Source: Pleodorina starrii (lineage: Eukaryota; Chlorophyta; Chlorophyceae; Chlamydomonadales; Volvocaceae). Taken from it: a DNA stretch of 64,000 nucleotides. The position numbers and the translations under genes were made by a program. Shown one piece after another: positions 18,301 to 28,200 of this stretch (the stretch's first letter is position 1; the number at the start of each line of letters is the position of its first letter). Under the pieces are notes generated by a model, which saw only the letters and a list, made by a program, of their open reading frames with translations, was not told the origin of the DNA and did no database searches. The stretch is from positions 513,501-577,500 of the forward strand of contig BRXU01000034.1 in the NCBI GenBank assembly GCA_030267565.1, read 5' to 3'.

Positions 18301-21287
18301 AGGTCGAGCCAGACCCGGCGGTAAGCGTCAGGGGGGAACTGCTTGGGAAACTCGGCGCTCAGCCGCTCCAGCCGCATGTTGACAACCCTGACTGCTGCTG
18401 GGTCCGACTCGGAACACAGGTACCGATCCACCTTGAGCCCCGCCCGAAGGCAAGCCTCGAGTCCCGCGCACAAGCCGCCAATGGGCTCATACACGGTAAC
18501 GCCCGTACCCAAACCCCGAGCGAAGAAGGCACGCGACAAGGGGTTGGTCTTGTTAGCCTCAAAAACCTGGGGATTCGCCTTGGCGGCAGCCCTGACCCAC
18601 CGCACTGCAGACGCATGCGTCCTATCCCGGGAGCTGCTGACTATTTCGTGCTCCGAATCCGGGGGTACGTTCATGGGGTCAATGGGCAGGCCAAGGTTAC
18701 CCGGCAACAAAACATCCGGGGAAGGGCAGAAGTCATCAGAAAAGGACGCAACAGGGCGGTGAGATGCGAGGGCAGTGCGGAACACCAGGCCCTGGGCCTT
18801 CGAGTGCGTCAGGAGGGCCTGCGTGCGAGCAAGCGAGGGAGGCTCCTCCTCGTCCAAACGGGCACCCGTGTTGTCAGCGTCAGACGGCGAGGGGTAGCGC
18901 GAAAGCACGTCCGCGTTTTGGTGCTTCAAACCCGGGCGATGCACAACCTCAAAGTCGTACTCCTGCATCACCGCCGCGAAACGCGCGTACTGCCCCGTAA
19001 GCCCGTCTGTGCTCATGAGGTACGTGAGGGGCTGGTGATCCGTGACCAACGTGAACTTGAGACCACCAAGCAGGTGATGCCGAAAGGACTTGCACCCCCA
19101 CACTGCCGCAAGCATCTCCCCTTTGTAGCTGCTGTAGTTGCGCTCATGCTTGTTCAGCGAACGGCTAATGCAGGCACACATGTACTCGTTCCCGTCAGAG
19201 TCAAGCTGACCCAGGACCGCCCCGATACCCCGGTTGGAAAAATCGGTATGAAGGATGAGGGGCTTGGAATAGTCAATGGGCCGCAAGACCAAACCCTCCT
19301 GAGCGAACACGGCCTTGATGGCGTTAAACGCGCTCTCCTGTTCCGGACCCCAAACCCAGCACTGGTCTTTCTTGAGCAGCTGCGTGAGAGGGGTGGTCAA
19401 TTGGCTCATGTTGGGAATGTAACAACGGTAGTAGTTAACAAAACCCAGGTGGGAGCGCAGCTCGGACACGTTGCGCGGGGGCTTAAGACCCATGATCGAA
19501 GATACCTTGGCGTGATGCGGGCTGATGCCCTGCGCGCTCATGTTGTGCCCCAGGTACTCAATCACGTCAGCCCCAAAGATAGACTTATCGGGGTGTGCCC
19601 GCAGCCCACAGCCGTGCAACACATCAAGAACCGCGGCCACATGCTGTATATGCTCTTCTACGGAATTGCTGAAAATCAGAACGTCGTCCACGTACGCACG
19701 GGCACAGTGGTCGAGACCCCCCTTCGCGAGTTCGTAATCCATGACCCGCTGGAACTTGGCCGACGCATTCTTCAACCCGTATGGCATGCGAGTGTAATTC
19801 ATAATTTTGTTCCCAACCCAATACGAAGTTTTCGCTTGGTCGGCAGGGTCAATGGGGATCTGTAAGAACCCCTGCCGCAGGTCTAGCTTCGAGAACACTC
19901 GCGCCTTCGCGCACTGGTGGAAGATATCCTCCGGACGATGCAACCCATAACGGTCCGCGCGCGTGACTTTGTTTACGGGCCTGTAGTCCTGCGCCATGCG
20001 ATGATCCGTCCACATTCCTGTTTCGGGATCCTTTTTAGCCGCAATCACAGGGTTGACAACACACACCGTGGGTCCCGTGTTCTCGACTACGATGCCCGCC
20101 TTCACCAGCTCCGCCGTCTTTTCCGCAATGACCTTCTTTTCCTTAGGCGAATACCGGCGCGGTGGCTGCACGACTGGCCGCTCGGTTTCCAGCTCTAGCG
20201 TAAACGGACCTTGCCCGCCATGGTATCCCGGCAGCTCTTCCATGCTGTAAGCAAAGGCTTTTCCCTTCCGACTGCGAACCACTTCCTGGAGGGCCGCCTT
20301 AGACTGGGTATCAAAAAGAGCGCTACTGCCCCAAATCCACCCACCGTGGGGGTCCTTCTCGTAGCGGTCGTAGGCGGCAGCCGCGGAAACGCCCTCCGGA
20401 GTGAAGGAGCTGACACTGGCCATGACGGAGGCGTGCCCACCGGGGCACTGGAACGCGTCGGACCCACCGGGGTCGGACGGAGCGCAAGGATCCCCGCCGT
20501 GAGCAAAGGAGACCCCTTCGCCAGCCTGACGAAGCAAGACGCCGCCAGTGGTGAAGACATTGGATGAGATCCGCGCAAAATCTGAACCCATGACGCCGCC
20601 GTGAACGGCGCCGACCCCTGCAGCTAGGGTGAAGAGAAGAGAAGCCACCAGGGCAAAAGAGAGAAGGTGCGGCCAGGAGCGACGCGCAGGAGGCGGACAA
20701 GGCGGGACCCCCCTAGGAGCGCGCGCACGCTTGCGCTTGCCCTTCCTTGCGCGCCCCAGAACCCGCCTCTGCTCCTGGTCGGGCGGAGCAGTGGCGACGC
20801 ATGCGTGCTCGATGACCCGGTCCAGGGCAGAGAGGACCGGGCTGGCGATGTGCTTGTGGAACATGCCGGCAGTGCTGGAAATGCTGGCAAACAAGGCGAT
20901 GTACAAAAACGCACACAGCCCCTTGACGGCCCCCCCGATGCCTCCAATCAGCCCGCCCAGCAGGTTGCGCTTGGGCGCAGCAGCGCCCTTGCGGTTCACC
21001 TCAGCGTGAGCTTCCTCGCGTGTCTCCACCTTTTCCTGAAGAGGCTGCGCGCCCTGAGCCTGCGCCGCTTCCTGGCGCCCCGTGTTGGGAGTGTGGTGCG
21101 CCGGTTCCTGGGAGTGCGGCTCAGGGTCCTGCTGCGTGGGCCTGGGCGCGCGAAAAGGGCTCAGCGCGGGGCGTTCCCCCCCCCCCAGCTCGACGCCGGA
21201 GGAGGAAGAGCAGGAAGAGACCGCGCTGACGCATGCGGTGGCGGCCGCCATGCGCGTCCCCTTGCGGTGAAACGGCAAGGGCGTCAT
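15306..21287 (-). CDS. Retrotransposon polyprotein: RT, RNase H, C5-MTase-like, integrase, PHD, Tudor-like
   Basis: The protein is 1,993 aa from the first in-frame ATG (21,287). Residues ~111-139 and ~207-231 are hydrophobic, possible membrane segments. There is no recognisable gag zinc knuckle and no aspartic protease. RT (~370-560) has the active site YVDD (532-535). RNase H follows (LHTDFSNRGIGAVLG). At ~925-1240 lies a DNMT3-like cytosine methyltransferase domain: motif I VYEPIGGLCAGLEA, motif IV FAGWCWHDVG with the Cys kept but Pro lost, motif VI FVCEQPRA, motif VIII SLAHRLSAHWTNLA, and a motif X-like end. Integrase has an HHCC finger (~1370-1410) and a D-D-E core (VDLCGP, CTDGGSEW, NGLAERVV). 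A C4HC3 PHD finger (~1743-1787) and a Tudor-like segment (FEVLYDDGELELVDP) end the protein. These readers probably guide insertion into chromatin; whether the methyltransferase is active is unknown. Confidence 0.88.
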   Translation of the reverse strand: MTPLPFHRKGTRMAAATACVSAVSSCSSSSGVELGGGERPALSPFRAPRPTQQDPEPHSQEPAHHTPNTGRQEAAQAQGAQPLQEKVETREEAHAEVNRKGAAAPKRNLLGGLIGGIGGAVKGLCAFLYIALFASISSTAGMFHKHIASPVLSALDRVIEHACVATAPPDQEQRRVLGRARKGKRKRARAPRGVPPCPPPARRSWPHLLSFALVASLLFTLAAGVGAVHGGVMGSDFARISSNVFTTGGVLLRQAGEGVSFAHGGDPCAPSDPGGSDAFQCPGGHASVMASVSSFTPEGVSAAAAYDRYEKDPHGGWIWGSSALFDTQSKAALQEVVRSRKGKAFAYSMEELPGYHGGQGPFTLELETERPVVQPPRRYSPKEKKVIAEKTAELVKAGIVVENTGPTVCVVNPVIAAKKDPETGMWTDHRMAQDYRPVNKVTRADRYGLHRPEDIFHQCAKARVFSKLDLRQGFLQIPIDPADQAKTSYWVGNKIMNYTRMPYGLKNASAKFQRVMDYELAKGGLDHCARAYVDDVLIFSNSVEEHIQHVAAVLDVLHGCGLRAHPDKSIFGADVIEYLGHNMSAQGISPHHAKVSSIMGLKPPRNVSELRSHLGFVNYYRCYIPNMSQLTTPLTQLLKKDQCWVWGPEQESAFNAIKAVFAQEGLVLRPIDYSKPLILHTDFSNRGIGAVLGQLDSDGNEYMCACISRSLNKHERNYSSYKGEMLAAVWGCKSFRHHLLGGLKFTLVTDHQPLTYLMSTDGLTGQYARFAAVMQEYDFEVVHRPGLKHQNADVLSRYPSPSDADNTGARLDEEEPPSLARTQALLTHSKAQGLVFRTALASHRPVASFSDDFCPSPDVLLPGNLGLPIDPMNVPPDSEHEIVSSSRDRTHASAVRWVRAAAKANPQVFEANKTNPLSRAFFARGLGTGVTVYEPIGGLCAGLEACLRAGLKVDRYLCSESDPAAVRVVNMRLERLSAEFPKQFPPDAYRRVWLDLPLSLANVTEQALLSAGACDGSQWLVFAGWCWHDVGKEAGSLAPGACATDHVVRIVQTLQSIQRRAPAFMFVCEQPRASWRNASAAQQRVSDAFGEPVVVDAARFGSLAHRLSAHWTNLAAPELLALTTSLVRPEHDLSLQSILSPGRTVKPARVPEAQGLFPCNKVGEPLRVAPSLSRPDLQSLFDLVHDPLDPDNGALTITESECAMGYQAGDTEAPDVTDAQRRVLLGLAPDAMSTAGILAMCRVFSDVSLHEVAALVSDVTPQAAPEPVRGLAYPLFPSEDPSPWSVAFAAAAHAEEAEAARPSARWPDIWDDEASIHFLRNGTHLPNLSVEEQRRVARRVGSYTMQGGNLYRVFNDAKSRLVPKPPDRVELIRRTHEETGHFGIRRTIALLLTRHWWYGMYRDVSNFVRHCEHCDRVNTSFAAPQPDLHPLPVQGLFYRWGVDLCGPLPVTKSGHTYVMICVEHFSKYAVLVPLPDKEAGHTAFAYLHHILGRYGASAEVCTDGGSEWKGPFAQLLLDSLIDHRQTSPNHPQANGLAERVVQTCKRALRRMARQRAEGRDWDELLPYVMLGYNCSTHKSTGFSPYQILHGVEPTIPPAIKPRFDVPVSFDDGELAAASILTRADAMRHRMAMAGENLLIAQHRDTLRYAALRGGGYHPKLREFDVGDYVYYRNTSSRTTLDPPAQPTILRVIEVRPSGVLVLEGHCGQTLKSHVKDCAPCHLPIRDEVVDPRVARPSATLSCEVCRSPKGEEWMLLCDSCGTGWHTYCMKPALKQIPEGTWVCPNCTSKGVTPESVDARPIDRPREPGASKMPPAKSASKPVPPQYWSELQGAKVVRQDHGAQGVAAAKSGVATYAGRQGRRHLFEVLYDDGELELVDPTRLRTMLAPKVARPVRASRAAAVTAQPETWELGAGGDVACALMAAMPGEHPLAKVALLSRVVGSASFDTPPVPTQHVQALTEYVELGMVRDALLPWGSDPAVRSVLVSKGIRVS

Positions 21288-21530
21288 CGGAATCGTGACC
21301 TGGTATCCAGGATGCTCGACAAAGTTGGGATGGAAGAACAGTTGGGGTGATGGGAATGAACCCGGTCGCCCATCACAGTCCGGGGTAGGCACATGGTTCG
21401 TTCGTGTGCAGTCATGTGATCCGACAGCTGCTCTGTTCCCTACATCCGGTACAGTATCATCGCAGCATGAGGCAGCATGGAAACCAGAGTGGGGTGCAAG
21501 AAGGTGCAGATCAAACTGTGCCCCCCTCAC

Positions 21531-21637
21531 TCATCTCGACGATCTCCTGCGCTGGGCACCAGGAGTGTACGTGGCTGCACCGCCTCCCGACCGCGCTGCA
21601 CCACTTCCTATCCATCTGCATGCTGACAAATATGACC
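21531..21637. other. Retrotransposon upstream flank
   Basis: The polyprotein frame is open as far as 21,530 but lacks an ATG beyond 21,287. The stretch between the ORF and the minisatellite shows no other feature and may be the element's 5' untranslated region. Confidence 0.35.
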
Positions 21638-21960
21638 TGACCTCTGACCTGACCTGACCTCTGACCTGACCTGACCTCTGACCTGACCTCTGACCTGACC
21701 TGACCTGACCTCTGACCTGACCATATGACCCTACCTGACCTGACCGCATGACCCGACCTGACCGCATGACCCGACCTGACCGCATGACCCGACCTGACCA
21801 TATGACCCGACCTGACCATATGACCCGACCTGACCGCATGACCCAAATAGGTCTGACCTATGACCTGACCTCTGACCAGACTATTGACCTGATCTCTGAC
21901 CTGACGACTGACCTGACCTATGACCTGACCTGTGACCCGACCTTTAATCTGACTTATGAC
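21638..21960. repeat. TGACC minisatellite with higher-order 20-bp unit
   Basis: The left part is made of ctgacc and ctctgacc units. From about 21,744 to 21,845 a 20-bp higher-order unit (cgacctgaccgcatgaccc, or catatg variants) repeats about six times. More degenerate tgacctatgacc units follow. The array begins about 350 bp upstream of the retrotransposon ORF. Confidence 0.85.
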
Positions 21961-24900
21961 CTGGCAAGCGGGGATCCATTTGCGTCCATTGTGAAAGCAA
22001 TCATTCAAGTGGCCCATGAGGACCACTACATGGCTGACCGTGCTTCAAACAGCTCGCTGAGTCCAGTAGTAGGCCATGGAGCGCCCGACCTGCTTGTCAT
22101 GCTGCGAGAGACCGCGTGTAGCAGCTGTACGACAGTGCGGCTAGGCTATAAGAGCCTAAGCTACACCTGCACGAACAACTCGAGTGGCCTTTAGCAACTA
22201 AGACTGCTACACCGCGCATGCAGGTACGGCAGTTACACATTTATTGCGTTGGAATGACCCACGCGTCGCTTCACTTCACTTCACACACCCGCACACGTGC
22301 GCGCTCGTGGGTTGGGGGCCTCGACACGGCCTGATCAGAACATGGCACGGAAACAATGCTGGAGTAGCCATCTGCCAATCCACTGATTACAAAGCTGAGC
22401 AACCAATCAAATCCTTGCCAGCCCCTCTTCTGACAGCTCAGGCAGACACACGTAAGGCAAGTCCTACCACTCCTGCAAGCGCTTCCGCCCAGCTGTACCC
22501 ATGCTACACGGCCCGCATCACGAATCGGTGAAGAGCAAGACAAGAGAACAACGACATACAAGGGGCAGCAGCTATGCAGGTTAAATAGTGGGGTGCACGA
22601 TATACGGTACATGGGACACGGCGTCGGCCGTTCACGACATAATAATTTTTAGGACTAAGCGTCGCCAGGCAAGCAAGCCGGCGTCAGCACCTTGTTGAAT
22701 AGGTGATGTACGACAAGGTAAATTACGGCAAGGAGCCTGTACGGCGCCCACCACAACCGTACACTAGACAAGCACGGGCAGCCACGCAGAGGTTGGGCGG
22801 CTGCCCTCAAGGGGAAGATGGGCCAATGGCACAAGGGATGGCCCAGACCATCTCTCCCCGCAGATTATGAGGCAAGATGGGGCCATCCTGAAACGTTCTA
22901 CGCAAACCGGCTCCCGCGCATGACACGGAAACCACCCTTCAACTGCTAAGCGGAAGCTGCTAACTAGTAAACCAACCAGCCACCGGATATAGCCAACGAG
23001 CCTCCCGCCAAAACCAAGCCCACCACTTGATGTGCGTCCGCCCAGCAAGCTCATCCAACCGACACACCACCCGGCACCAGTTACGAAAAGAGACCGAGCG
23101 GCCTTCGAAGGGGGAAGGAGACCGGCCTTCCTTCTAGGGGAGGTGGGGGCGCTCCAGGGGCAGTGGGTGCCCTCTCGAGTGTCCTTCACAACATACCGTC
23201 TTATTCGCTCAACGAGGTCAGCGAGTTTCATTCGCGACGCGCGCGTGAGAGCGCGTGCGGCGTACTTCTGCAGCACGAGTACGACCAACGAAGCAAAAGG
23301 CCCAACACGTCACTACCATACCTCGCAGCCCAACACGGTCTCAAGGTCCCCCAACAACGCCGGGATGCTGAGCCAGAGAAATGGCCACAGAAGCCGCAAG
23401 AGGCGAACCCCAACCTTCCAGATCACAACCTGCCGTGCCCCCATCCGTCCGTGACGCCCCCACGGACGGACGGCGCCGACCCCCAGCGCTCGGCGCCGTT
23501 GACAGCTTCACACCCACGTCGCCTCGCCTCACCGCGCACATGTCCACAAGTCCAACCCCCAACACCAGCAGCAGCTCATAAACAGTCAGTTTCAACGTCC
23601 GCCGGTACCAGGTTCCAACTGGTCAGGGGTTCAGGGCGGCGGCGGCCCGGCGGAGGCTGCGCGGCCGACTGAGCCGCCGCTGCCAGGCGTAGACGACTCC
23701 ATAAGCGCACATTCCAGCGCACACTCCATAAGCGGCCCTATGGGTACGGTACTGACAACGGTACTGGTACTGTTTCGATCAACTCGCCTCAAGAGCGTGA
23801 CAGATGGCCACGTGGTGGTATGAGACCCGCAAACACGGTTTTGTCTCCCTCCCTCTCGTCTGATTTCATCGGGGCACAAGACCGACAAGCCATGTTGCAT
23901 TGGCCGTGGCAGCAGCCCAACGGAAGGAAAAAGCCGCGCCGCGCCGAGCCAACGAGGGAAGAGCCGGTACAACAACAGCCTCCGCGTTCGCGGGAAGGCC
24001 CGTAGGACTGAGACCGGCACTGCAACGCGGCGCAGGGCGCGCGGTATCACCGGCGGCTAGCGACATCGACATATCGTCGTAGCAATATCGTTCCTAGCGC
24101 CCGTCTACGAGCGGTGCTGCTCGCGTCGCTGTCGCGAGGGGCGGCGAACAGGGCGATGCTAACACTGTTACGACAAAAGGGTGAAAGGGTTATCGCAATG
24201 GATATTTGTGTCCCAACAACAGGGATTCGCTCACGTGCGCAAGTCACCCACGTGGGCCTTGTGCGTGCACGCGACCCACATCGTAAACGACAGCAACGGG
24301 CGCCTACCATCCCCACACCATACGAGATACGACCCGCAATTCGCAAGCCGCCAACCCACGCCTATAGCCAACATATGCACGCACATGAACCTAGGATATA
24401 GGGTTATTAAAAGGAAAAAGCGGCACACACACATATACACAGAGGAGGCGGTGACGCAGCGGACTTACGGTGCAGCTTTCGGAGGAGAGGGCGTTGAAGA
24501 ATCCCTCAACGTAAAATCCGACAACCGTCGCCAGCCTGCCATCCACGCACCACTGACCCATGGGACGCTCCCCGGCCCGTGGGACTGGTCGGTGCCACCA
24601 CCGGGAGCCCCAAGGGCCGCGCGCCCCACGAGCTGATACTAACACGAACCCTAAGTCCGCTGCTCGCCAGGCACGCACTAAGGTCGCAGCGCGCGCAGCC
24701 CTCCGCAGCTTCGCTAAACGACAGCAAACCTGAACCGGCCGGAACCGGCGTCGCAGTCTTATAGATAGAAAGTGTGTGTGTGCGTGTGTGTGTTTAATGA
24801 CAACCGGAGCAGAAGCAGTGTGTATGTTTGTGTTCGTGCGACTAAGTGGGAGTAGTTCCAATTATGAAGGAACACAACGCTAACCACCTCCGTTTCCATC

Positions 24901-25251
24901 ACAACCAAGGGCAAGCCCCACCACCGCTGCTGCTACAGTCACGGGTCTCCGCGGCCCCGCGGCCCCGCTACGGCCGCAAAGGCTAGCCCGCCACCGCGCC
25001 GCCTCCGCTGCTACAGCTGACAGCCACAGCCGACAGCTGAACGCCCCCTGCTGACAGCCCGAGCCATAAGTAAGCGCGCCACTCGCCGCTTCATCGATTA
25101 TCATCAACTTATTATATCATTATTCGGATGTAAAATAGTAAATACACACTCGGGGTACAGCTTTCGCTGCCCCCTAAAACGCCCCCGCGCGGATATGGTC
25201 GCGCGGGGCAGCGGATGACTGAAGTGCAGAAGGACCTCAGCTCGCCGCCGT
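21961..25251. other. Intergenic, no gene recognised
   Basis: No ORF here carries a domain or codon pattern I trust. A small hairpin with a TATA-like loop (TAGGCT-ATAAG-AGCCTA) lies near 22,144. A GTGT run lies at about 24,772-24,794, and an AT-rich patch with TTATTATATCATTATT at about 25,107. The 3' UTR of the IQ-motif gene must lie at the right end, but I see no minus-strand TGTAA close by. Confidence 0.4.
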
Positions 25252-28200
25252 TCACGAAGCGCGTGCCATGATTCTTCCCGGGCTCGACATCGCGACAGGC
25301 GGCCTCGCGCCTGGCGGCGGAAGCGACGCCCGCGACGTCAACGACCCGGCGGCGTCGGCCGCTGCGACGGCGGCCGCGCCGCTGCCGCCACCCGCCGACA
25401 GCACCCTCGTGAGAGGGGCCGGCGGCGAGCCCGCCGTCGCCGCTCCAGCAAACACCGCCGCCGCCGCCGTGGCGCTGGCGCCGGCGTGAGTGAGGGACTG
25501 CAGGCGGCGGAAGCTTTTGGGCGACGCCAGTACGGGAGGGGGCATCGGCGGTGGCGACGCCGTCGACGCCGTTTGCGCTCCTGGTTGGGGAGCCAGGTTG
25601 CTCCCCCTGCGCGCCACCCTGCCCAAGGCCACGTCGCCTACGGCTCCGGAACCAGTCGCTGCCAGCGCCGCCGACGAGGCGCTGGGGCTGCCCAACAACA
25701 CGCCGGCGGCGGCGGCGGCGGAGGCCGCTGCCGACGGCGATGCGGTTCCAGAGCTGCCGCCGCCACTGCTGACGCCCAAATAGCTGCTGCTGCCCTGGCT
25801 GGGCAACAGCGGCGGCAGGTAAGCCGGAAGGCCGCCGCCGCCGCTGCCGCCGCCGGGCGTTGAGGTCCGTCCGGATGCCGCGGTGGCTGCGCCGCGAGCC
25901 AGTGCCGTCGCGCTGTCGACGGTTGCGCCGCTGCCGCCGCCGCCGCCGCCCGCTGGTTGTTCAACGAAGGAGTGGCGGCGGAGGAGGGCGGGGCTGCCAT
26001 CCGTGGAGCACCCTGGGCTCGACTGCGGAGGGGAAGTAGCGAGTCGGCGTTGGGATTGGGATAGGCGGGGATTGTGGGGCTCGAGTGCGACACCAGCCCA
26101 AACAAACAGGAGTGGGAGTGGGAATAGGAGTGGGACAGGAAGTGGGCAACAAGTAACAGGAGGCGAGGTGGGAGCTGGGGTAAGGGTAAGGAGGCAGTCG
26201 GGGTTGGCCCAGCCGACGGGGACAGGCGGGCCCAGGCGGCTCCTCGGTAAGACCCCCCTCCGCATCAAACCGACAGACAACGAAACGACCGTAACCTCAC
26301 AGGGCTCTGACGCGCGAGCTGCTGCGAGGCATTCCCAAAGTGTTATTATTTATTGTGGTGCGTTACGTACTTACGTTACGGTGTCGTACCTGATATCCGG
26401 GCGAGCGAACAATGGGGGAGTTCACGGAGCCCGCCACGAGGCCATGCAGGTGCTGCGGCAAGTGGTGCGGCGGCGGCTGCAGCGGCGGCTGAGGCTGCGG
26501 CGGCGGCGGCGGCTGTGGCGGTGCCGTCGCCGGCGTCGTCCGCGGAGACAGCGCCCCAGGCACCGCTGCCGCCGCTGCCGCCGCGGCCGTCGCCGGCGCC
26601 AACTGCGCCGGGCCGCCGGCGTTGAGGTCACCGCTGTTTTGTGTGCCAAGTGCAGGTCCGCTGGCGGCGGCTCCGCCGCCGCCGGCTGACAACGGCGGCG
26701 TCTGCGGCACCGCGGGCAGCAGCACTCGGCTGGACGTCTGCGGCTGCAGCGGCGGCGGCGGCGGCAGGCCCATCCGCTGGCCGCCTCCGGAGACGGAGGA
26801 AAGCGACCCCATAACGGCGCCGCTGTCCGAAACCACGAAACTGCGTGCCCGTAACGGAGCCGCCGGCGCCGGCGCCGCCGCCGCCGAGCCCCCGGCCGCC
26901 GTCAGGCCCTGTCCGGCGCCGCCGACGCTGGCGCTACTGCCGATGAAGTCCGACATTCTGCGAGAGGAGCCGCGAACCAGCGGAACTGGCGCGCTGATGC
27001 GCGGCACGCCCAGGCCGCCCCACTGCTGCTGCGGCGGTGGCGGCGGCGGCGGAGGCGGCGGCGCGCGCATGGGTGAGCCGCCCGCTGCGAAGCCGCCGCC
27101 GAGGTGCGCCCCCGACATGACGCCGGGGTGAAGTCCCTGTCGCAGGCCGAGGCTGTTGTTGCTGTTGTCGATGGCGAGCGTCATCGAGGCGATGGCAGGC
27201 GCGGGCTGCCGCCGCTGCAGCGGCGGCGGCGGCGGCGGCGCGCCCAAGGCGCCGGGGCCGCTGGAGCGCCGTATTACGGGGCCGACGGCTGCGGACGACG
27301 CGGCGGCGTTGCCGGCGACCTGAAGGCCATAGCCGCCGTGGGAGCTGTACGGCAGGTACTGCTGCTGGGATTGCAGCTGCTGCTGCGCAAGCATTTGCTC
27401 CACGAGCTGAGAGGTGTTGAACACGGCCGGCGGCGGCGCCGCCGCCGCCGCCTGTCTCGGCGCCGCCGCCGCCGCCGCCAGCGACCGTTGCGACGGCAGC
27501 AGCGGCCGCCCCGGCAGCGACAGTCGCCGCGCCAGCGGCGGCACGCCGCGGCCTGCTGTCGTCGCCGCTGCCGCTCCGCCAGCCTCCGCACCGGCGGCTG
27601 CCGCCGCCGCCGCGGCGGCGGCGACGGCGGCAGCGCCGCCTTCGTCGGTGGCGATGCCGCCCTTGCTGCCCCTGGGCGCGCCGCCATAGCTGCTGCGGCT
27701 GGCGGGTCTGCTGCTGCCTTCCGGTACCGACTGCAGCGGCACGCCCATACGCGCCGCCGCCGCGGCGGCGCGGCGCGGCAGCTGCGACGTCAGCTTCGAC
27801 TGCGAAATAATGTCCTCAATCTGATGGCTCTGCAGCCCAGACTCCAAGAGAACCTCGATGGGGTCCTGCCCCAGGGCCTTGCAGCGCTCCCACAGCGCCT
27901 GCGGGATGCTCGGCGGCGGCGGCGGCGGTGCGGCCGCCGCGCCGCCGCTGAGCCCGCGCGCCGCCGCCAGCCGTGCGCGCGTGCGCTCGTAGTCCTGCTG
28001 CGCCTGCAGCGCCAGAAGGCAGTCCTTGGCCGCAGCGCGGAGCCGCCGCCTCACGGTCTCCCGTTCGCGTGCCAGCGCCTCCGCCGCCGCCCGCTCCTTG
28101 AGCCGCCGCGACTCCTCGCTGCGGATCAGCGACCGCATGCGCGCGATGCGGCGGCGGGCCTGCCAGCCTCGACAGTACGACTGGATGATCACGGCAGCCA

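Larger units (their letters stand above)
14607..21530 (-). mobile_element. Ty3/gypsy-type retrotransposon with methyltransferase-like domain
   Basis: The core is an intact 1,993-codon polyprotein (15,306-21,287). Its domain order (RT, RNase H, integrase) is that of Ty3/gypsy elements. I could not place long terminal repeats, a primer-binding site or a polypurine tract by eye, so the outer limits given are only the extent of coding-looking sequence. The left end includes a broken ORF remnant. The right side runs into a TGACC minisatellite. The long uninterrupted ORF suggests a fairly recent insertion. Confidence 0.8.

Noticed and set aside
18270..19865. 531-codon plus-strand ORF
   Set aside because: It lies antisense to the RNase H and RT part of the retrotransposon, has no recognisable domain, and follows from the high GC of that coding strand.
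12300..22700. Long terminal repeats of the retrotransposon
   Set aside because: I compared the left and right flanks by eye and found no convincing direct repeat, PBS or PPT. A self-alignment could still find them.
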